DNA of 64,000 bases from Ascidiaceihabitans sp029251465 (GTDB lineage: Bacteria > Pseudomonadota > Alphaproteobacteria > Rhodobacterales > Rhodobacteraceae). Below, piece after piece: positions 24,414 through 33,099 of the stretch. Within the stretch, counting starts at the first letter, position 1, and the number at the start of each line of letters is the position of its first letter. The notes under the pieces were generated by a model. That model ran no database searches. It had not been told where the DNA came from and saw only the letters and a program-made list of their open reading frames with translations. The stretch lies in the NCBI RefSeq assembly GCF_042932805.1, contig NZ_CP170633.1, positions 124,001 through 188,000 on the forward strand, written 5' to 3'. Made by a program: the position numbers and the translations under genes.

Positions 24414-25039
24414 TCGATGCGGCTCGCCACCGCATTGATTGCGGCGACGGTGATTGCACTGCCGCCCAATCGGCCTTTGACGATGGCAGATGGGACAGGC
24501 CGATCTGCCCAAAGTGCGTCCTTGCTTTCGGCCGCGCCGATGAACCCGACAGGGCAGCCGATGATCGCTGCAGGGCGAGGGCAGGTGGGGTCTTCGAGCA
24601 TGTTCAGCAAGTGGAACAAGGCGGTTGGCGCGTTGCCAATCGCGACCAAAGCACCGTCCAAGTGCGGGCGCCAAAGTTCAAGTGCCGCGGCCGATCGCGT
24701 GTTGCCCATTTCGGCGGCCATGCCCGGAACGCGCGGATCGCGCAAGGTGCAGATGACCTGATTGTCGGCGGGCATGCGTTTGCGCGTTACCCCTTCGGAC
24801 ACCATGTGCGCGTCACACAAGATCGGCGCGCCTGCCTCAAGAGCGGCGCGCGCCACCGTTCCAAAGTCGTCGGAAAAGTGGATGAATTCGGCCAAGCCAA
24901 CCATGCCGGCTGCGTGGATCATGCGCACGGCGAACATCTCATTGTCGCCTTTAAAACGGGTCAGGTCAGCCTCGCGCCGGATGGTCGCAAAGCTGTCTTT
25001 GTAAATGGCCGCGCCACTTTTTTCGTACTCGTAAGGCAT
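24410..25039 (-). CDS. cobH: precorrin-8X methylmutase
   Basis: A 209-residue isomerase moving the C-11 methyl to C-12 to form hydrogenobyrinate. Typical CobH segments: YEYEKSGAAIYKDSFATIR at the N-terminus, MIHAAGMVGLAE with the catalytic histidine (about residue 42), ILCDAHMVSEGVTRKRMP, and IIGCPVGFIGAAESKDAL. The start directly abuts the cobG stop. Confidence 0.96.
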   Translation of the reverse strand: MPYEYEKSGAAIYKDSFATIRREADLTRFKGDNEMFAVRMIHAAGMVGLAEFIHFSDDFGTVARAALEAGAPILCDAHMVSEGVTRKRMPADNQVICTLRDPRVPGMAAEMGNTRSAAALELWRPHLDGALVAIGNAPTALFHLLNMLEDPTCPRPAAIIGCPVGFIGAAESKDALWADRPVPSAIVKGRLGGSAITVAAINAVASRIE

Positions 25040-26170
25040 TCAACGTGGTCCTATTTCTTTGACGGCTTGTTCAAGCGTGAGCCCGCACAGCGATGGCACA
25101 TCCCACGGATGTCCGTTTTGAACAAGGTCAAACGCGCCGTCATTGCCGACCAGAACGACATCTGCGGGGCGTGGGCGGGCGCAGCCTTTGGCACAGCCTG
25201 AGACGTGCAGGGTTTGGCCGCTCAGGTGGGGGGCAATTGCGTTTGCAACGTCGCGTGTGGCGATGGATGCGGCGGGGCAGGCAGGCGCACCAGAGCAGGC
25301 ATCGACACGCAATCGTGCATCGTTGGGTTCAGTGATGAACGTGGTCGCTGTCGGTTGCGCATCCAGCAGCAAGAATTGGCGAAACGGCGTGACGATCATC
25401 GCGGTCGCGTTTGATTTTTCCACGAGCCTGGCAAGGTCTGCGGCGGGCATGCTACCGAACGGCGCGCCGTAGATTTGACCGGCCTTAATTTTTCCCGGGG
25501 TCAGCATCGGCGCGCGCGCTCCGGTTGTTTCGCACGCGAAACAATGGGGCAGAGGTGTTGCCGCAAGATGTGGGGCCATGCGCCGGATGTCGTTGGTTTT
25601 CGACGTCTGAAACCACCGTGCGAGGGTTAACACCGCGTCAATGGCCGTGTCTGGAGTGACCGCTTGACCAAGAGGCGATCCATCGGCGCGCACGATCAAT
25701 CCGCAAGGGGCGGCTTCGATGCGGATATCGGCGGGTGCGTTTTCCAGCTGCCGCGCTCCATCCGCGTCGATGGCAAAACCGAATTTGGCGGGCAATGGCG
25801 GGAGATCACCGAGACGGCTGGTCAGGGCGTCGGCAAGGCGTTCGCTTAGGCTGCCTGCTTGGCGCAAAGGGGCGACGATGATGTTGCGGCGGGCCTCGAT
25901 TTCAGGTGTCTCGTCCAGCAAATCAAGTGCGAGCAAAGCGTCGAGCACGGCTTGGTGTTTGGCCTCATCCACCCCGCGCAATTGCAGGTTGGCGCGGTTG
26001 GTCAGGTCGATCAAACCATTGGCATGGGTCCGCGCGATGTCGCACAGGCCAAGGGTTTGTGCAGCACTTAGCTGACCTGCGCGAGGACGCACGCGGATGA
26101 TCAACCCATCGCCGGACATCATCGGGCGGTAGGCCCCTGGGCACCAGCCTTTGACTGTCGGATCGCTCAT
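25040..26170 (-). CDS. cobG: precorrin-3B synthase
   Basis: A 376-residue monooxygenase related to sulfite and nitrite reductases; it uses O2 to make precorrin-3B, which marks this as the aerobic pathway. It has the N-terminal ferredoxin-like segment GLIIRVRPRAGQLSAAQ, NRANLQLRG, and the iron-sulfur ligand motifs CSGAPAC and CAKGC near residues 303-347. The start at 26170 overlaps the cobN stop (ATGA). Slightly shorter than some family members but all four cysteines are kept. Confidence 0.92.
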   Translation of the reverse strand: MSDPTVKGWCPGAYRPMMSGDGLIIRVRPRAGQLSAAQTLGLCDIARTHANGLIDLTNRANLQLRGVDEAKHQAVLDALLALDLLDETPEIEARRNIIVAPLRQAGSLSERLADALTSRLGDLPPLPAKFGFAIDADGARQLENAPADIRIEAAPCGLIVRADGSPLGQAVTPDTAIDAVLTLARWFQTSKTNDIRRMAPHLAATPLPHCFACETTGARAPMLTPGKIKAGQIYGAPFGSMPAADLARLVEKSNATAMIVTPFRQFLLLDAQPTATTFITEPNDARLRVDACSGAPACPAASIATRDVANAIAPHLSGQTLHVSGCAKGCARPRPADVVLVGNDGAFDLVQNGHPWDVPSLCGLTLEQAVKEIGPR

Positions 26171-29100
26171 TCGCCAGCCGCCATTTGCGCCGCGATCGAA
26201 TTGCGCCGTGTGGTCCAAAGACCGGCATCGTGCAGGGCTGCAAAACGGTCGCGCATGGCGGCCAACGCCTGCGGATTTGCATCCTCAAGAAACGCGGTGA
26301 CGGCCGCATCGCCCAATGTTGCATCGTAGTACAGATCGAACAAATGCGCGGGAACGGACCCTGCTAAATGCGCAAAAGTGCCCATGTGATCCAGCGTCAT
26401 GGCGATTTCGGCGGCACCACGAAATCCGTGCCGTTGCATGCCTGCGATCCATGCGGGATTGGCGGCGCGGGCCCGCACAACGCGCGCGACCTCTTCGGGT
26501 AGCGACCGCGCACGGGGCTGGCCGGGAACCGTGTTATCAAGGTGGTACAAGGCGGCCGGGGCACCACCCGTTGCGGCCTTTGCGGCAGCAAAGCCCGCCT
26601 CGTGGGTGGCGTAGTCAACGGCCAGCAGAATGTCGGTTTCGGGCAGATCTTGGGGGTGCACAAAGCTGTCGGAATTCTCGATGCGCGCTTTGATCCCTTC
26701 GGCGTTTTTCGTGATGTTTTGCCCGTCAAAGGCGTAGGCGCTGGCCTTGAGCCATGCCTCGCCCGCAGCCTTTCGGCTGGCGTCGTCGTAGGTGTCGACC
26801 AGCGCGCCCATGCCAAGGCCGTAGCTGCCCGGCGCGGGCCCAAACACGCGGTCTTCGGCGATTTTGCCTGCGTAGGGGTTCCAGTCCGGTGCTTCGTCGC
26901 GGGCGCTGAGGGCCCGGATTGCTTGGGCAAACAAGGCCGATAGGCTGGGAAACACGTCGCGAAACAGGCCTGAGACGCGCAGGGTCACGTCCAGCCGTGG
27001 GCGGTCGAGTTCGGTGATCGGCAAGATTTCTATGCCCGACACCCGTTCGGATCCTTTGTCCCAAACGGGCCGCACGCCGAGCAAATGCAGCGCCATGGCG
27101 AATTCCTCGCCCGCCGTGCGCATGGTGGCAGAGCCCCAAAGGTCGACGATCAGGCCCTTTGGGTAGTCGCCTTCGTCTTGCAAATGGCGGCGCACGAGTT
27201 CTTCAGCGAGCTTGACGCCTTGGGCATAGGCCGAGCGTGTCGGCACCGATCGCGGGTCTGTCGTGAACAGATTTCGACCTGTTGGCAGCACGTCCGTGCG
27301 ACCGCGATAGGGGGAACCGGATGGCCCCGCGTCGATGCGTTTGCCCGCCAATGCGTCGCGTAGCCCGTCGCGTTCGCCCGTGGCTGCGGCGTGCCCGTCG
27401 AAGTTGGGCATGATGTCGGGCGTGCGCCCGTAGATGTGCAGCCCGTCGCCAAACTGGCTTTCCTTGATGTCACAGACGAAGCGGTCAATGCGGGTGATCG
27501 CTTCGGCGGTGGAGGAGGCTTGGTCAAGGCCGAGGTCTGCTTCGACGCCAATGGCTTGGGCTTCGGCGCGGATATCGGATTGCAGGCGGTCGCGGCGGCG
27601 CGGGTCAAGCCCGTCGGCGTTGGAGAATTCGTCAAGCAGGGTTTCAAGGCGGATGAATTGGTCCGGGGTTTCACTTTGTTTGAGGGCGGGCGGGATGTGG
27701 CCCAAAGTGAGCGCGCCGATGCGCCGTTTTGCTTGGGCCGCTTCGCCAGGGTCATTGACGATGAAGGGGTAAATGACGGGAGTCGCGCCGATGAGGGCGG
27801 TTGGCCAGCATTCGTTTGAGAGCGCGACTGCCTTGCCCGGTAGCCATTCGAGGGTGCCGTGTGCGCCGACGTGGATCAGGGCGTCGATGCCTTGGGATTT
27901 GAGCCAGAGGTAGAAGGCGACGTAGCCGTGGCGTGGGGTGCGCGACAGGTCGTGATAGTCGTCTTCCCGTGCTGCGACTTCGCCCCGTTCCGGTTGCAGG
28001 GCGACCAGCGCCGCACCCCTGCGGGTGGCGGGAAAACGCAGCTCAGTTCCGACGCACATTGGGTCGTCTGACGGGCTGCCCCATGCCTGTTGCAAGTCGG
28101 ACTGTAGCTGGGCGGGGAGGGTTTGAAGGGCGGTTTCGTAGTTTTTGAGCGGCCATGAGATTGTGTTTTGCAGAGCATTTTCAAGCGGTTCGCCGGCGTC
28201 GATCTGCCAACCTTGCGCGCTGAGATCATCAAGGATTGCGTCAGTCGAGGCGAGGGCGTCTAGCCCAACAGCATGCGCCATGTTCCAGTCTCGACCGGGG
28301 TAGGTGGACAGAACGATGGCTGTTTGTTTGTCCGATTGGGCCGTTTTGGCGAGGCTGATCCAGCCCATGACTTGGTCGGTGATTGCGGTGATCCGCTCTG
28401 GCACGGGGCGGTGGGAAAAGCGCGAATATTGCAAGGCGTCGTCACGTTTGCCCGGTTCTTTGAATGACGCGACACCAGCGAAAATGCGTCCGTCGACTTC
28501 GGGTAAAACCACGTGCATGGCAAGGTCGGTTGGGGACAGGCCGCGCTCGGCGTCCTGCCATGCTTTTTGGCGCGAGGTGCCCAGTGCGATCTGGAAAACG
28601 GGGACGTTTGCGGCGTCCAGCGGTGAGGTGCCATTTGCGCCTTTGCCGGAGAATGACGTCGCGTTGATGATGGCGTCCGGGGCCAGCTGCGCGACTTGGC
28701 GAGCGAGCCATGGGGCGGCGTCCGGTGATTTGAGCGAGGGGGCAAACAGCGCGATGACATCGCAATCTTTGGCACGGAAGGCGTCGAACAAGGCGTTAAT
28801 CGGGGCCATGTCCGCGGCGGTTAGGTAGGCGCGATAAAAGCTGATCAGGATGCGCGGTTTGTCTGAAGCTGGCAGTGCGAAAACCGGGCACGTGACCCCG
28901 TGTTCCGGCGTCCATGCGCCGACGGACGGCATGATTTTTGAGCCACGCACGGGGCCTGCGTACAATCCAGCGGCGAGCGCCAGTTGCGCAAGGGCCGCTT
29001 GGGCTGCGATTTCGCCGCCCTGATCACACAGATGCGAGAGGCGGCGTAACGTCGAAACGGGCAGAGTCGACACGTCATCAAGCCGCGTGTCCACACGCCC

Positions 29101-29451
29101 GTCAGCAGGCAAAACCGCAAGCGCGATGCCTTTGGCGCGACACAGAGTTTCGACCTGCTGCAACCCGTAGGACCAGTAGGCGTAGCCACCGATCAGCCGG
29201 ATCAGAATGCCCTTCGCGCCGTCCAACGTTTGTTCCACGTAGGTGTCGACAGACAGGGGGTGTTTCAGCGCCGTCAGGTTGGCAAGCCGTAAGGTGGGCG
29301 TGTCGCCCACCATCCGTTTGTAGCCCGCCGCGAATGCCCCGAGATCACTGTCGGAGAACGAAAGCACCACGAGATCTGCGGGGCTTTGCCCGAGATCCAT
29401 GGGGGTTTCGGATTCCTCTAACCCGTGGCTTTCGCGAAAGACGACGTGCAT
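26167..29451 (-). CDS. cobN: cobaltochelatase subunit CobN
   Basis: A 1094-residue large subunit of the ATP-dependent aerobic cobaltochelatase, inserting Co2+ into hydrogenobyrinic acid a,c-diamide with CobS and CobT (not in this window). Recognisable pieces are GAHGTLEWLPGKAVALS near residue 545, YPFIVNDPGEAAQAKRRIGA, SFVHPQDLPETD, and GFRGAAEIAMTLDHM near the C-terminus. The start at 29451 (MHVVFRESHG) follows the cobW stop by 4 bp; the open frame extends 100 residues further upstream as a shadow of cobW. Typical family length is somewhat greater (about 1,200-1,280), but no internal break is seen. Confidence 0.95.
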   Translation of the reverse strand: MHVVFRESHGLEESETPMDLGQSPADLVVLSFSDSDLGAFAAGYKRMVGDTPTLRLANLTALKHPLSVDTYVEQTLDGAKGILIRLIGGYAYWSYGLQQVETLCRAKGIALAVLPADGRVDTRLDDVSTLPVSTLRRLSHLCDQGGEIAAQAALAQLALAAGLYAGPVRGSKIMPSVGAWTPEHGVTCPVFALPASDKPRILISFYRAYLTAADMAPINALFDAFRAKDCDVIALFAPSLKSPDAAPWLARQVAQLAPDAIINATSFSGKGANGTSPLDAANVPVFQIALGTSRQKAWQDAERGLSPTDLAMHVVLPEVDGRIFAGVASFKEPGKRDDALQYSRFSHRPVPERITAITDQVMGWISLAKTAQSDKQTAIVLSTYPGRDWNMAHAVGLDALASTDAILDDLSAQGWQIDAGEPLENALQNTISWPLKNYETALQTLPAQLQSDLQQAWGSPSDDPMCVGTELRFPATRRGAALVALQPERGEVAAREDDYHDLSRTPRHGYVAFYLWLKSQGIDALIHVGAHGTLEWLPGKAVALSNECWPTALIGATPVIYPFIVNDPGEAAQAKRRIGALTLGHIPPALKQSETPDQFIRLETLLDEFSNADGLDPRRRDRLQSDIRAEAQAIGVEADLGLDQASSTAEAITRIDRFVCDIKESQFGDGLHIYGRTPDIMPNFDGHAAATGERDGLRDALAGKRIDAGPSGSPYRGRTDVLPTGRNLFTTDPRSVPTRSAYAQGVKLAEELVRRHLQDEGDYPKGLIVDLWGSATMRTAGEEFAMALHLLGVRPVWDKGSERVSGIEILPITELDRPRLDVTLRVSGLFRDVFPSLSALFAQAIRALSARDEAPDWNPYAGKIAEDRVFGPAPGSYGLGMGALVDTYDDASRKAAGEAWLKASAYAFDGQNITKNAEGIKARIENSDSFVHPQDLPETDILLAVDYATHEAGFAAAKAATGGAPAALYHLDNTVPGQPRARSLPEEVARVVRARAANPAWIAGMQRHGFRGAAEIAMTLDHMGTFAHLAGSVPAHLFDLYYDATLGDAAVTAFLEDANPQALAAMRDRFAALHDAGLWTTRRNSIAAQMAAGE

Positions 29452-29455
29452 TGCA

Positions 29456-30490
29456 TTAGCCCACGAGTGCGGCGCGGATCGCGTCGGGGTTGACGTCGTC
29501 GTGCTCAGCGATAACCACGAGGCGGCCACGGCGTTCTTGCGCCCCCCACGGTTGGTCAAACTGGTGGCGTACGCGGGCACCAACGGCTTGGACCAACAGG
29601 CGCATCGGTTTGCCGGTGACAGCCGCGTAGCCTTTGACGCGCAGGATGTTTTGCGACTTGGCCATGGCTTCGATCCGGGCAACGAGGTCTGCGGGATCGT
29701 CGATTTCAGGGATTTCGACCACGATGGATTCAAAATCATCGTGTTCGTGATCGTCATGGCCGTCGTGATGCGAGGGGCGGGCGTCCATGTCGTCTTCGGC
29801 TGCTGCCTCTAGCCCGAGGATCACGCGCGGGTCGACGATGCCTTCGCTGATTTCAACGATAGGCAATTTGCGTGGTGCTTCGGCTTCGATCACGGCGCGG
29901 GCCGATGCGATGCCGTCGGGGCCTGCAAGGTCGGTTTTCGTCAGCAGGATGATGTCGGCGCAGCTGATCTGATCCTCGAACACTTCGGACAGCGGTGTTT
30001 CGTGATCAAGGCTGTCGTCGGCTTCGCGCTGGGCGTCGACCGCGGCGACGTTGGGGGCGAAACGACCATCGGCCACGGCTTCGGCGTCCGCCAATGCGAT
30101 CACACCATCGACGGTGATTTTGGAGCGAATATCTGGCCAGTCAAACGCCTTGAGCAGCGGTTTGGGCAGGGCCAGACCAGAGGTTTCGATCAGGATGTGA
30201 TCGGGGCGCGGCTCGAGGGCCATCAGTGCTTCGATCGTCGGAATAAAGTCATCGGCGACGGTGCAGCAGATACAGCCGTTCGACAGCTCCATGATGTTTT
30301 CCGCAGGGCAATCGGGGATCGCGCAGGATTTCAAAATCTCGCCGTCCACACCCACATCGCCAAATTCATTGACGACGACGGCAAGCCGTTTGCCTTGGGG
30401 GTTCTGGATCAGGTGGCGGATCAGCGTGGTTTTACCCGCGCCGAGAAAGCCGGTGATGACGGTGACGGGAAGTTTGGCGAGATCGCTCAT
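29456..30490 (-). CDS. cobW: cobalamin-associated GTPase/metallochaperone CobW
   Basis: A 344-residue G3E-family GTPase. The P-loop is GFLGAGKTT (residues 14-22), the metal-binding GCICC motif is near 73, and a His/Asp-rich stretch HHDGHDDHEHDD near residue 235 precedes the C-terminal CobW_C domain. It is thought to deliver cobalt to the cobaltochelatase, consistent with its place directly ahead of cobN. The start at 30490 forms ATGA with the upstream DUF1636 gene. Confidence 0.94.
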   Translation of the reverse strand: MSDLAKLPVTVITGFLGAGKTTLIRHLIQNPQGKRLAVVVNEFGDVGVDGEILKSCAIPDCPAENIMELSNGCICCTVADDFIPTIEALMALEPRPDHILIETSGLALPKPLLKAFDWPDIRSKITVDGVIALADAEAVADGRFAPNVAAVDAQREADDSLDHETPLSEVFEDQISCADIILLTKTDLAGPDGIASARAVIEAEAPRKLPIVEISEGIVDPRVILGLEAAAEDDMDARPSHHDGHDDHEHDDFESIVVEIPEIDDPADLVARIEAMAKSQNILRVKGYAAVTGKPMRLLVQAVGARVRHQFDQPWGAQERRGRLVVIAEHDDVNPDAIRAALVG

Positions 30491-30882
30491 TTTACAGCAT
30501 CCTGTGGCAGGGTCAGTGGTGGAATTCGGGCAACGCAGTTTTTGCGGAAATGTTCGGGGCGTTCGCGCCACGGCACCAGCCCGTCGGCGGTGTTGTAATA
30601 GCGTGTCGCGCCGTCAACGATGATGTCGAGCTGGGTGTCGGGATCAAGGTTGCCGTAGACATAGGCGTAGCGATTGCCGCCGCGCACCATGATGTTGCAT
30701 CCGCCTTTGCAGTTGGTGAAACATTCCACCGCGCGCACGGTGACGCCTTCGGGGAAATCCTGTTCTGCCAGCGCTTTGTGCAAAAGATTGCCGGGGCGCT
30801 GCGTGTCGTCTTCGATGGCGCGACCCATTTTGCAGGTCGTGCAGACCAGCAATTCTACAGGTTCTAGATTGGTCTCAGTCAT
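30487..30882 (-). CDS. DUF1636 family protein, first gene of the riboswitch-controlled cobW-cobN operon
   Basis: A 131-residue protein with CTTC near residue 14 and CFTNCKGGC near 54, the cysteine layout of the DUF1636 family and similar to thioredoxin-like ferredoxins. It shares this layout with the gene at 15084-15446. It is the first gene downstream of the second B12 riboswitch and overlaps cobW by 4 bases, so a role in cobalt handling or redox supply for corrin synthesis is a reasonable inference. No reaction is established for the family. Confidence 0.78.
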   Translation of the reverse strand: MTETNLEPVELLVCTTCKMGRAIEDDTQRPGNLLHKALAEQDFPEGVTVRAVECFTNCKGGCNIMVRGGNRYAYVYGNLDPDTQLDIIVDGATRYYNTADGLVPWRERPEHFRKNCVARIPPLTLPQDAVK

Positions 30883-30984
30883 TCATTTGGCCTCAAGAGT
30901 TGAGGGAAAGAGTTGGGCCATCCGACACCCTGCACTTCAGGGGATCACATGCCCGGAACACCCCGTCCGGTTTGGTCTACGTCG

Positions 30985-31165
30985 CGTCTGCTGGCAGGTC
31001 TCCCGGCTTGCGGATATCAAGGTTTCCCTTGGCGGTTGCCCATCCTTCCCGACGTGTTGCGTCAGTGGGTTTGGGCGACCTTTCCGGTCACGGTCGCGGG
31101 GGCGGCTGCGCTTGGGGGTGATACCATCACGTGGTGTTACCCCTATCGCATTCCCTTTTCACCTG
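30985..31165 (-). ncRNA. cobalamin riboswitch controlling the DUF1636-cobW-cobN operon
   Basis: On the minus strand the B12 box AAGCCGGGAGACCTGCC lies at about 30993-31009, with GCCGCCCCCGCGACCGT about 95 bases upstream and a GGGAA element near 31155. This is the conserved order of an adenosylcobalamin riboswitch. It occupies most of the 356-bp gap between the divergent DUF1636 and cobO genes; the remaining 100 bp before the DUF1636 start is leader with no other gene. Confidence 0.92.
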
Positions 31166-31238
31166 TTCTAGAACAGGCACCAGCACGCAAGGCATTGCCT
31201 CTGTGGGCCCTTGTTGTCAAGCATTTGCGGAGCATCCC

Positions 31239-31847
31239 ATGACCGATACGAACACCCGTCACACCGAGAAAATGAAAAAGATCAAAGCCGCCCGTGATCG
31301 CATGATGGAAACCAAGACCGAAGAGAAGGGTCTGATCGTCGTGCACACGGGGCCGGGCAAAGGCAAATCCTCCAGTGGTTTCGGTATGATAATGCGCTGC
31401 ATCGCCCATGAAATGCCCTGCGCTGTGGTGCAATTCATCAAGGGAAACTGGGCGACGGGCGAGCGCACGTTTCTGACAGAACGGTTCGCCGACGAGTGCA
31501 AATTCATCGTGTCTGGCGAAGGATTTACGTGGGAAACCCAAGACCGCGAACGCGATATTGCGGCAGCGCGCGCAGGCTGGGAACAGGCCAAAGAAGTGAT
31601 TCTGGACCCCAAGATCCAGTTCGTTTTGCTGGACGAAATCAACATCGCCCTGCGCAATGACTATCTGGATATCGACGAGGTCGTTGAATTCTTGCAAGAA
31701 CAAAAGCCGTTCATGACGCATGTTGTGTTGACGGGACGCAATGCCAAAGAAGAGCTGATCGAGGCGGCGGATATGGTGACGGAAATGGGCAACGTAAAGC
31801 ACCCGTTCCGCGATGGGATCAAGGCGCAGAAGGGTGTGGAGTTTTAG
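31239..31847 (+). CDS. cobO: cob(I)yrinic acid a,c-diamide adenosyltransferase
   Basis: A 202-residue BtuR/CobO-type ATP:corrinoid adenosyltransferase. The P-loop is HTGPGKGKSSSGFG (about residues 36-49), followed by VVQFIKGNWATGER and FVLLDEINIALR. The GGAG at 31229-31232 supports the start at 31239. It is divergent from the riboswitch-controlled operon and I see no B12 box on its own strand. The last 126 bp of this gene recur, diverged, at 32406-32531. Confidence 0.95.
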   Translation: MTDTNTRHTEKMKKIKAARDRMMETKTEEKGLIVVHTGPGKGKSSSGFGMIMRCIAHEMPCAVVQFIKGNWATGERTFLTERFADECKFIVSGEGFTWETQDRERDIAAARAGWEQAKEVILDPKIQFVLLDEINIALRNDYLDIDEVVEFLQEQKPFMTHVVLTGRNAKEELIEAADMVTEMGNVKHPFRDGIKAQKGVEF

Positions 31848-31933
31848 GACTAACGCTTTCTTTTGACGGTTAGGGTCATGTCAAACCTGATCCGATATCA
31901 AACTAGACGAAAGCTGTTCAGGAAGGAAAGTGA

Positions 31934-32395
31934 ATGGGCGCTGACAATGGAACGGTTCAGGTAAAACCTGATCAAACCCCCGACGAAAACAATTGGCGGG
32001 AGTTCTTTGAAAGGCTTCCGGCGTCGGGATGGCGTTGTTCTGTCAACAATCGATTTCAAGCGGCTCCGTTGGGATGCGACGTCTATGACCTTGCCGATCT
32101 TGAGGGCAGCGAGAAAGATGTTCTTGATCTGGTGATGGCGAAAATCCGTGCCAAAGAACTGGTCAGTTTCACGCTGTTCCCACCTAAAACGGATAGGGAA
32201 ATGTGGGCGATGTACGTATCTGAGTATAGCAAAGGCACCATCAGCTTTGTCACGCATGACAGCTATCCGGTTTTAGAAGGCACGATGGTGGCGGATTTCT
32301 CAAGAGGCCTGGCGTGGATCGTCCCGATTTGTTTTGAGGCGTTTGGTGTTTTTGAGCTAGAGTGCCATCAGTATGTAGACCGAGAGTCTAGGTGA
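31934..32395 (+). CDS. unrecognised small protein between cobO and cobQ
   Basis: A 153-residue soluble protein with no signal peptide, starting MGADNGTVQVKPDQ behind AGGAAGGA. It has many aromatic residues (WREFFERLP, GWRC, EMWAMYVSEYS) and four cysteines without a clear motif. I do not recognise a family. It sits among cobalamin genes but nothing in it points to B12. Its stop codon (32393-32395) abuts a remnant of the cobO 3' end, which suggests it entered this locus by recombination. Base composition appears less GC-rich than its neighbours. An immunity-type or stress-type accessory protein is possible but is only a guess. Confidence 0.6.
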   Translation: MGADNGTVQVKPDQTPDENNWREFFERLPASGWRCSVNNRFQAAPLGCDVYDLADLEGSEKDVLDLVMAKIRAKELVSFTLFPPKTDREMWAMYVSEYSKGTISFVTHDSYPVLEGTMVADFSRGLAWIVPICFEAFGVFELECHQYVDRESR

Positions 32396-32405
32396 GAAGC
32401 CGCGC

Positions 32406-32531
32406 GTGGTTTTGATGGGGTGGAGCGCGAAAGAAGAGTTGATCGAGGCGGCGGATCTGGTGACGGAAATGACGCTGGTCAAGCATCCGTTCCGCGATGG
32501 GATCAAGGCGCAGAAAGGTGTGGAGTTTTAA
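32406..32531 (+). pseudogene. duplicated 3' fragment of cobO
   Basis: In frame, this stretch encodes VVLMGWSAKEELIEAADLV, then TEMTLVKHPFRDGIK and AQKGVEF before TAA. It matches the last 42 codons of the intact cobO (31722-31847), which read VVLTGRNAKEELIEAADMV, TEMGNVKHPFRDGIK, AQKGVEF. Nucleotide identity is roughly 85-90 per cent, with many synonymous differences, so the copies are not a recent exact duplication. There is no start codon or upstream cobO sequence, so it is not a functional gene. The homology may begin a few codons earlier, at 32394. Confidence 0.88.
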
Positions 32532-32567
32532 GGGACACCCACGTGTCACAGCTTAACCAATTGGCCG

Positions 32568-32933
32568 TCACTCTATTGTGTATTCCATTTCGTTGTATGA
32601 TGACCACTCATCGTCAAAAAGGTAACCTTCTATCCAGTCGATGATCCCATTGTCCCACACATGGATGAGCATTCCGCCCACGGGGAACCCTTTGTTCAAG
32701 ATGTGGAATTCGGATGCGACAAAATCTTTTGAATCCGGTTCGTTAGGTGGGGCCTGAAAGCACTTAACACCAGACACAAATCCGACGGCTGTTAGATCGC
32801 GTGAGACGACTTCGTAATCGTCCGGAACGTTTCGCGGCAGGTGAGCATAAATTTCAGGGTGCCGTAGCTCCAACGTTTCCCGAAACAGCTTGATGGCCAT
32901 TTTTTCAGCCTCAAAGAACGGCGCTTCATCCAA
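32568..32933 (-). CDS. unrecognised small protein downstream of the cobO fragment
   Basis: A 121-residue acidic soluble protein starting MDEAPFFEAEKMAIKLF, with no signal peptide or membrane segment. It is rich in aromatics and acidic residues (IHVWDNGIIDWIEGYLFDD near residue 90; DDEWSSYNEMEY close to the C-terminus). I do not recognise a family. It runs opposite to cobO and cobQ. Together with the unknown gene at 31934-32395 it forms a small accessory patch that interrupts the cobalamin cluster. Confidence 0.55.
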   Translation of the reverse strand: MDEAPFFEAEKMAIKLFRETLELRHPEIYAHLPRNVPDDYEVVSRDLTAVGFVSGVKCFQAPPNEPDSKDFVASEFHILNKGFPVGGMLIHVWDNGIIDWIEGYLFDDEWSSYNEMEYTIE

Positions 32934-33099
32934 TGCTGAGCTCCTCTTGCCGTGCGTTCTGTAAATCCTGAAATGTAGAGGAAATGAAAACCTGATAGCG
33001 TTTTTCCATGGATGCGTGCTCGTTATGACTTTACCAACAATGTCAGGCCACAGTGCGGACGTTTCAACCTAGGGTCAAGCAAGCAGGAAAGCGGGCGGT

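Noticed and set aside
30674..31242. Plus-strand open frames over the DUF1636-cobO gap
   Set aside because: They cross the second B12 riboswitch and the antisense of the DUF1636 gene; no domain or start signal supports them.
32420..32644. 74-codon plus-strand frame after the unknown gene
   Set aside because: It is out of frame with the cobO-like reading that explains the same bases; only the cobO fragment is supported.
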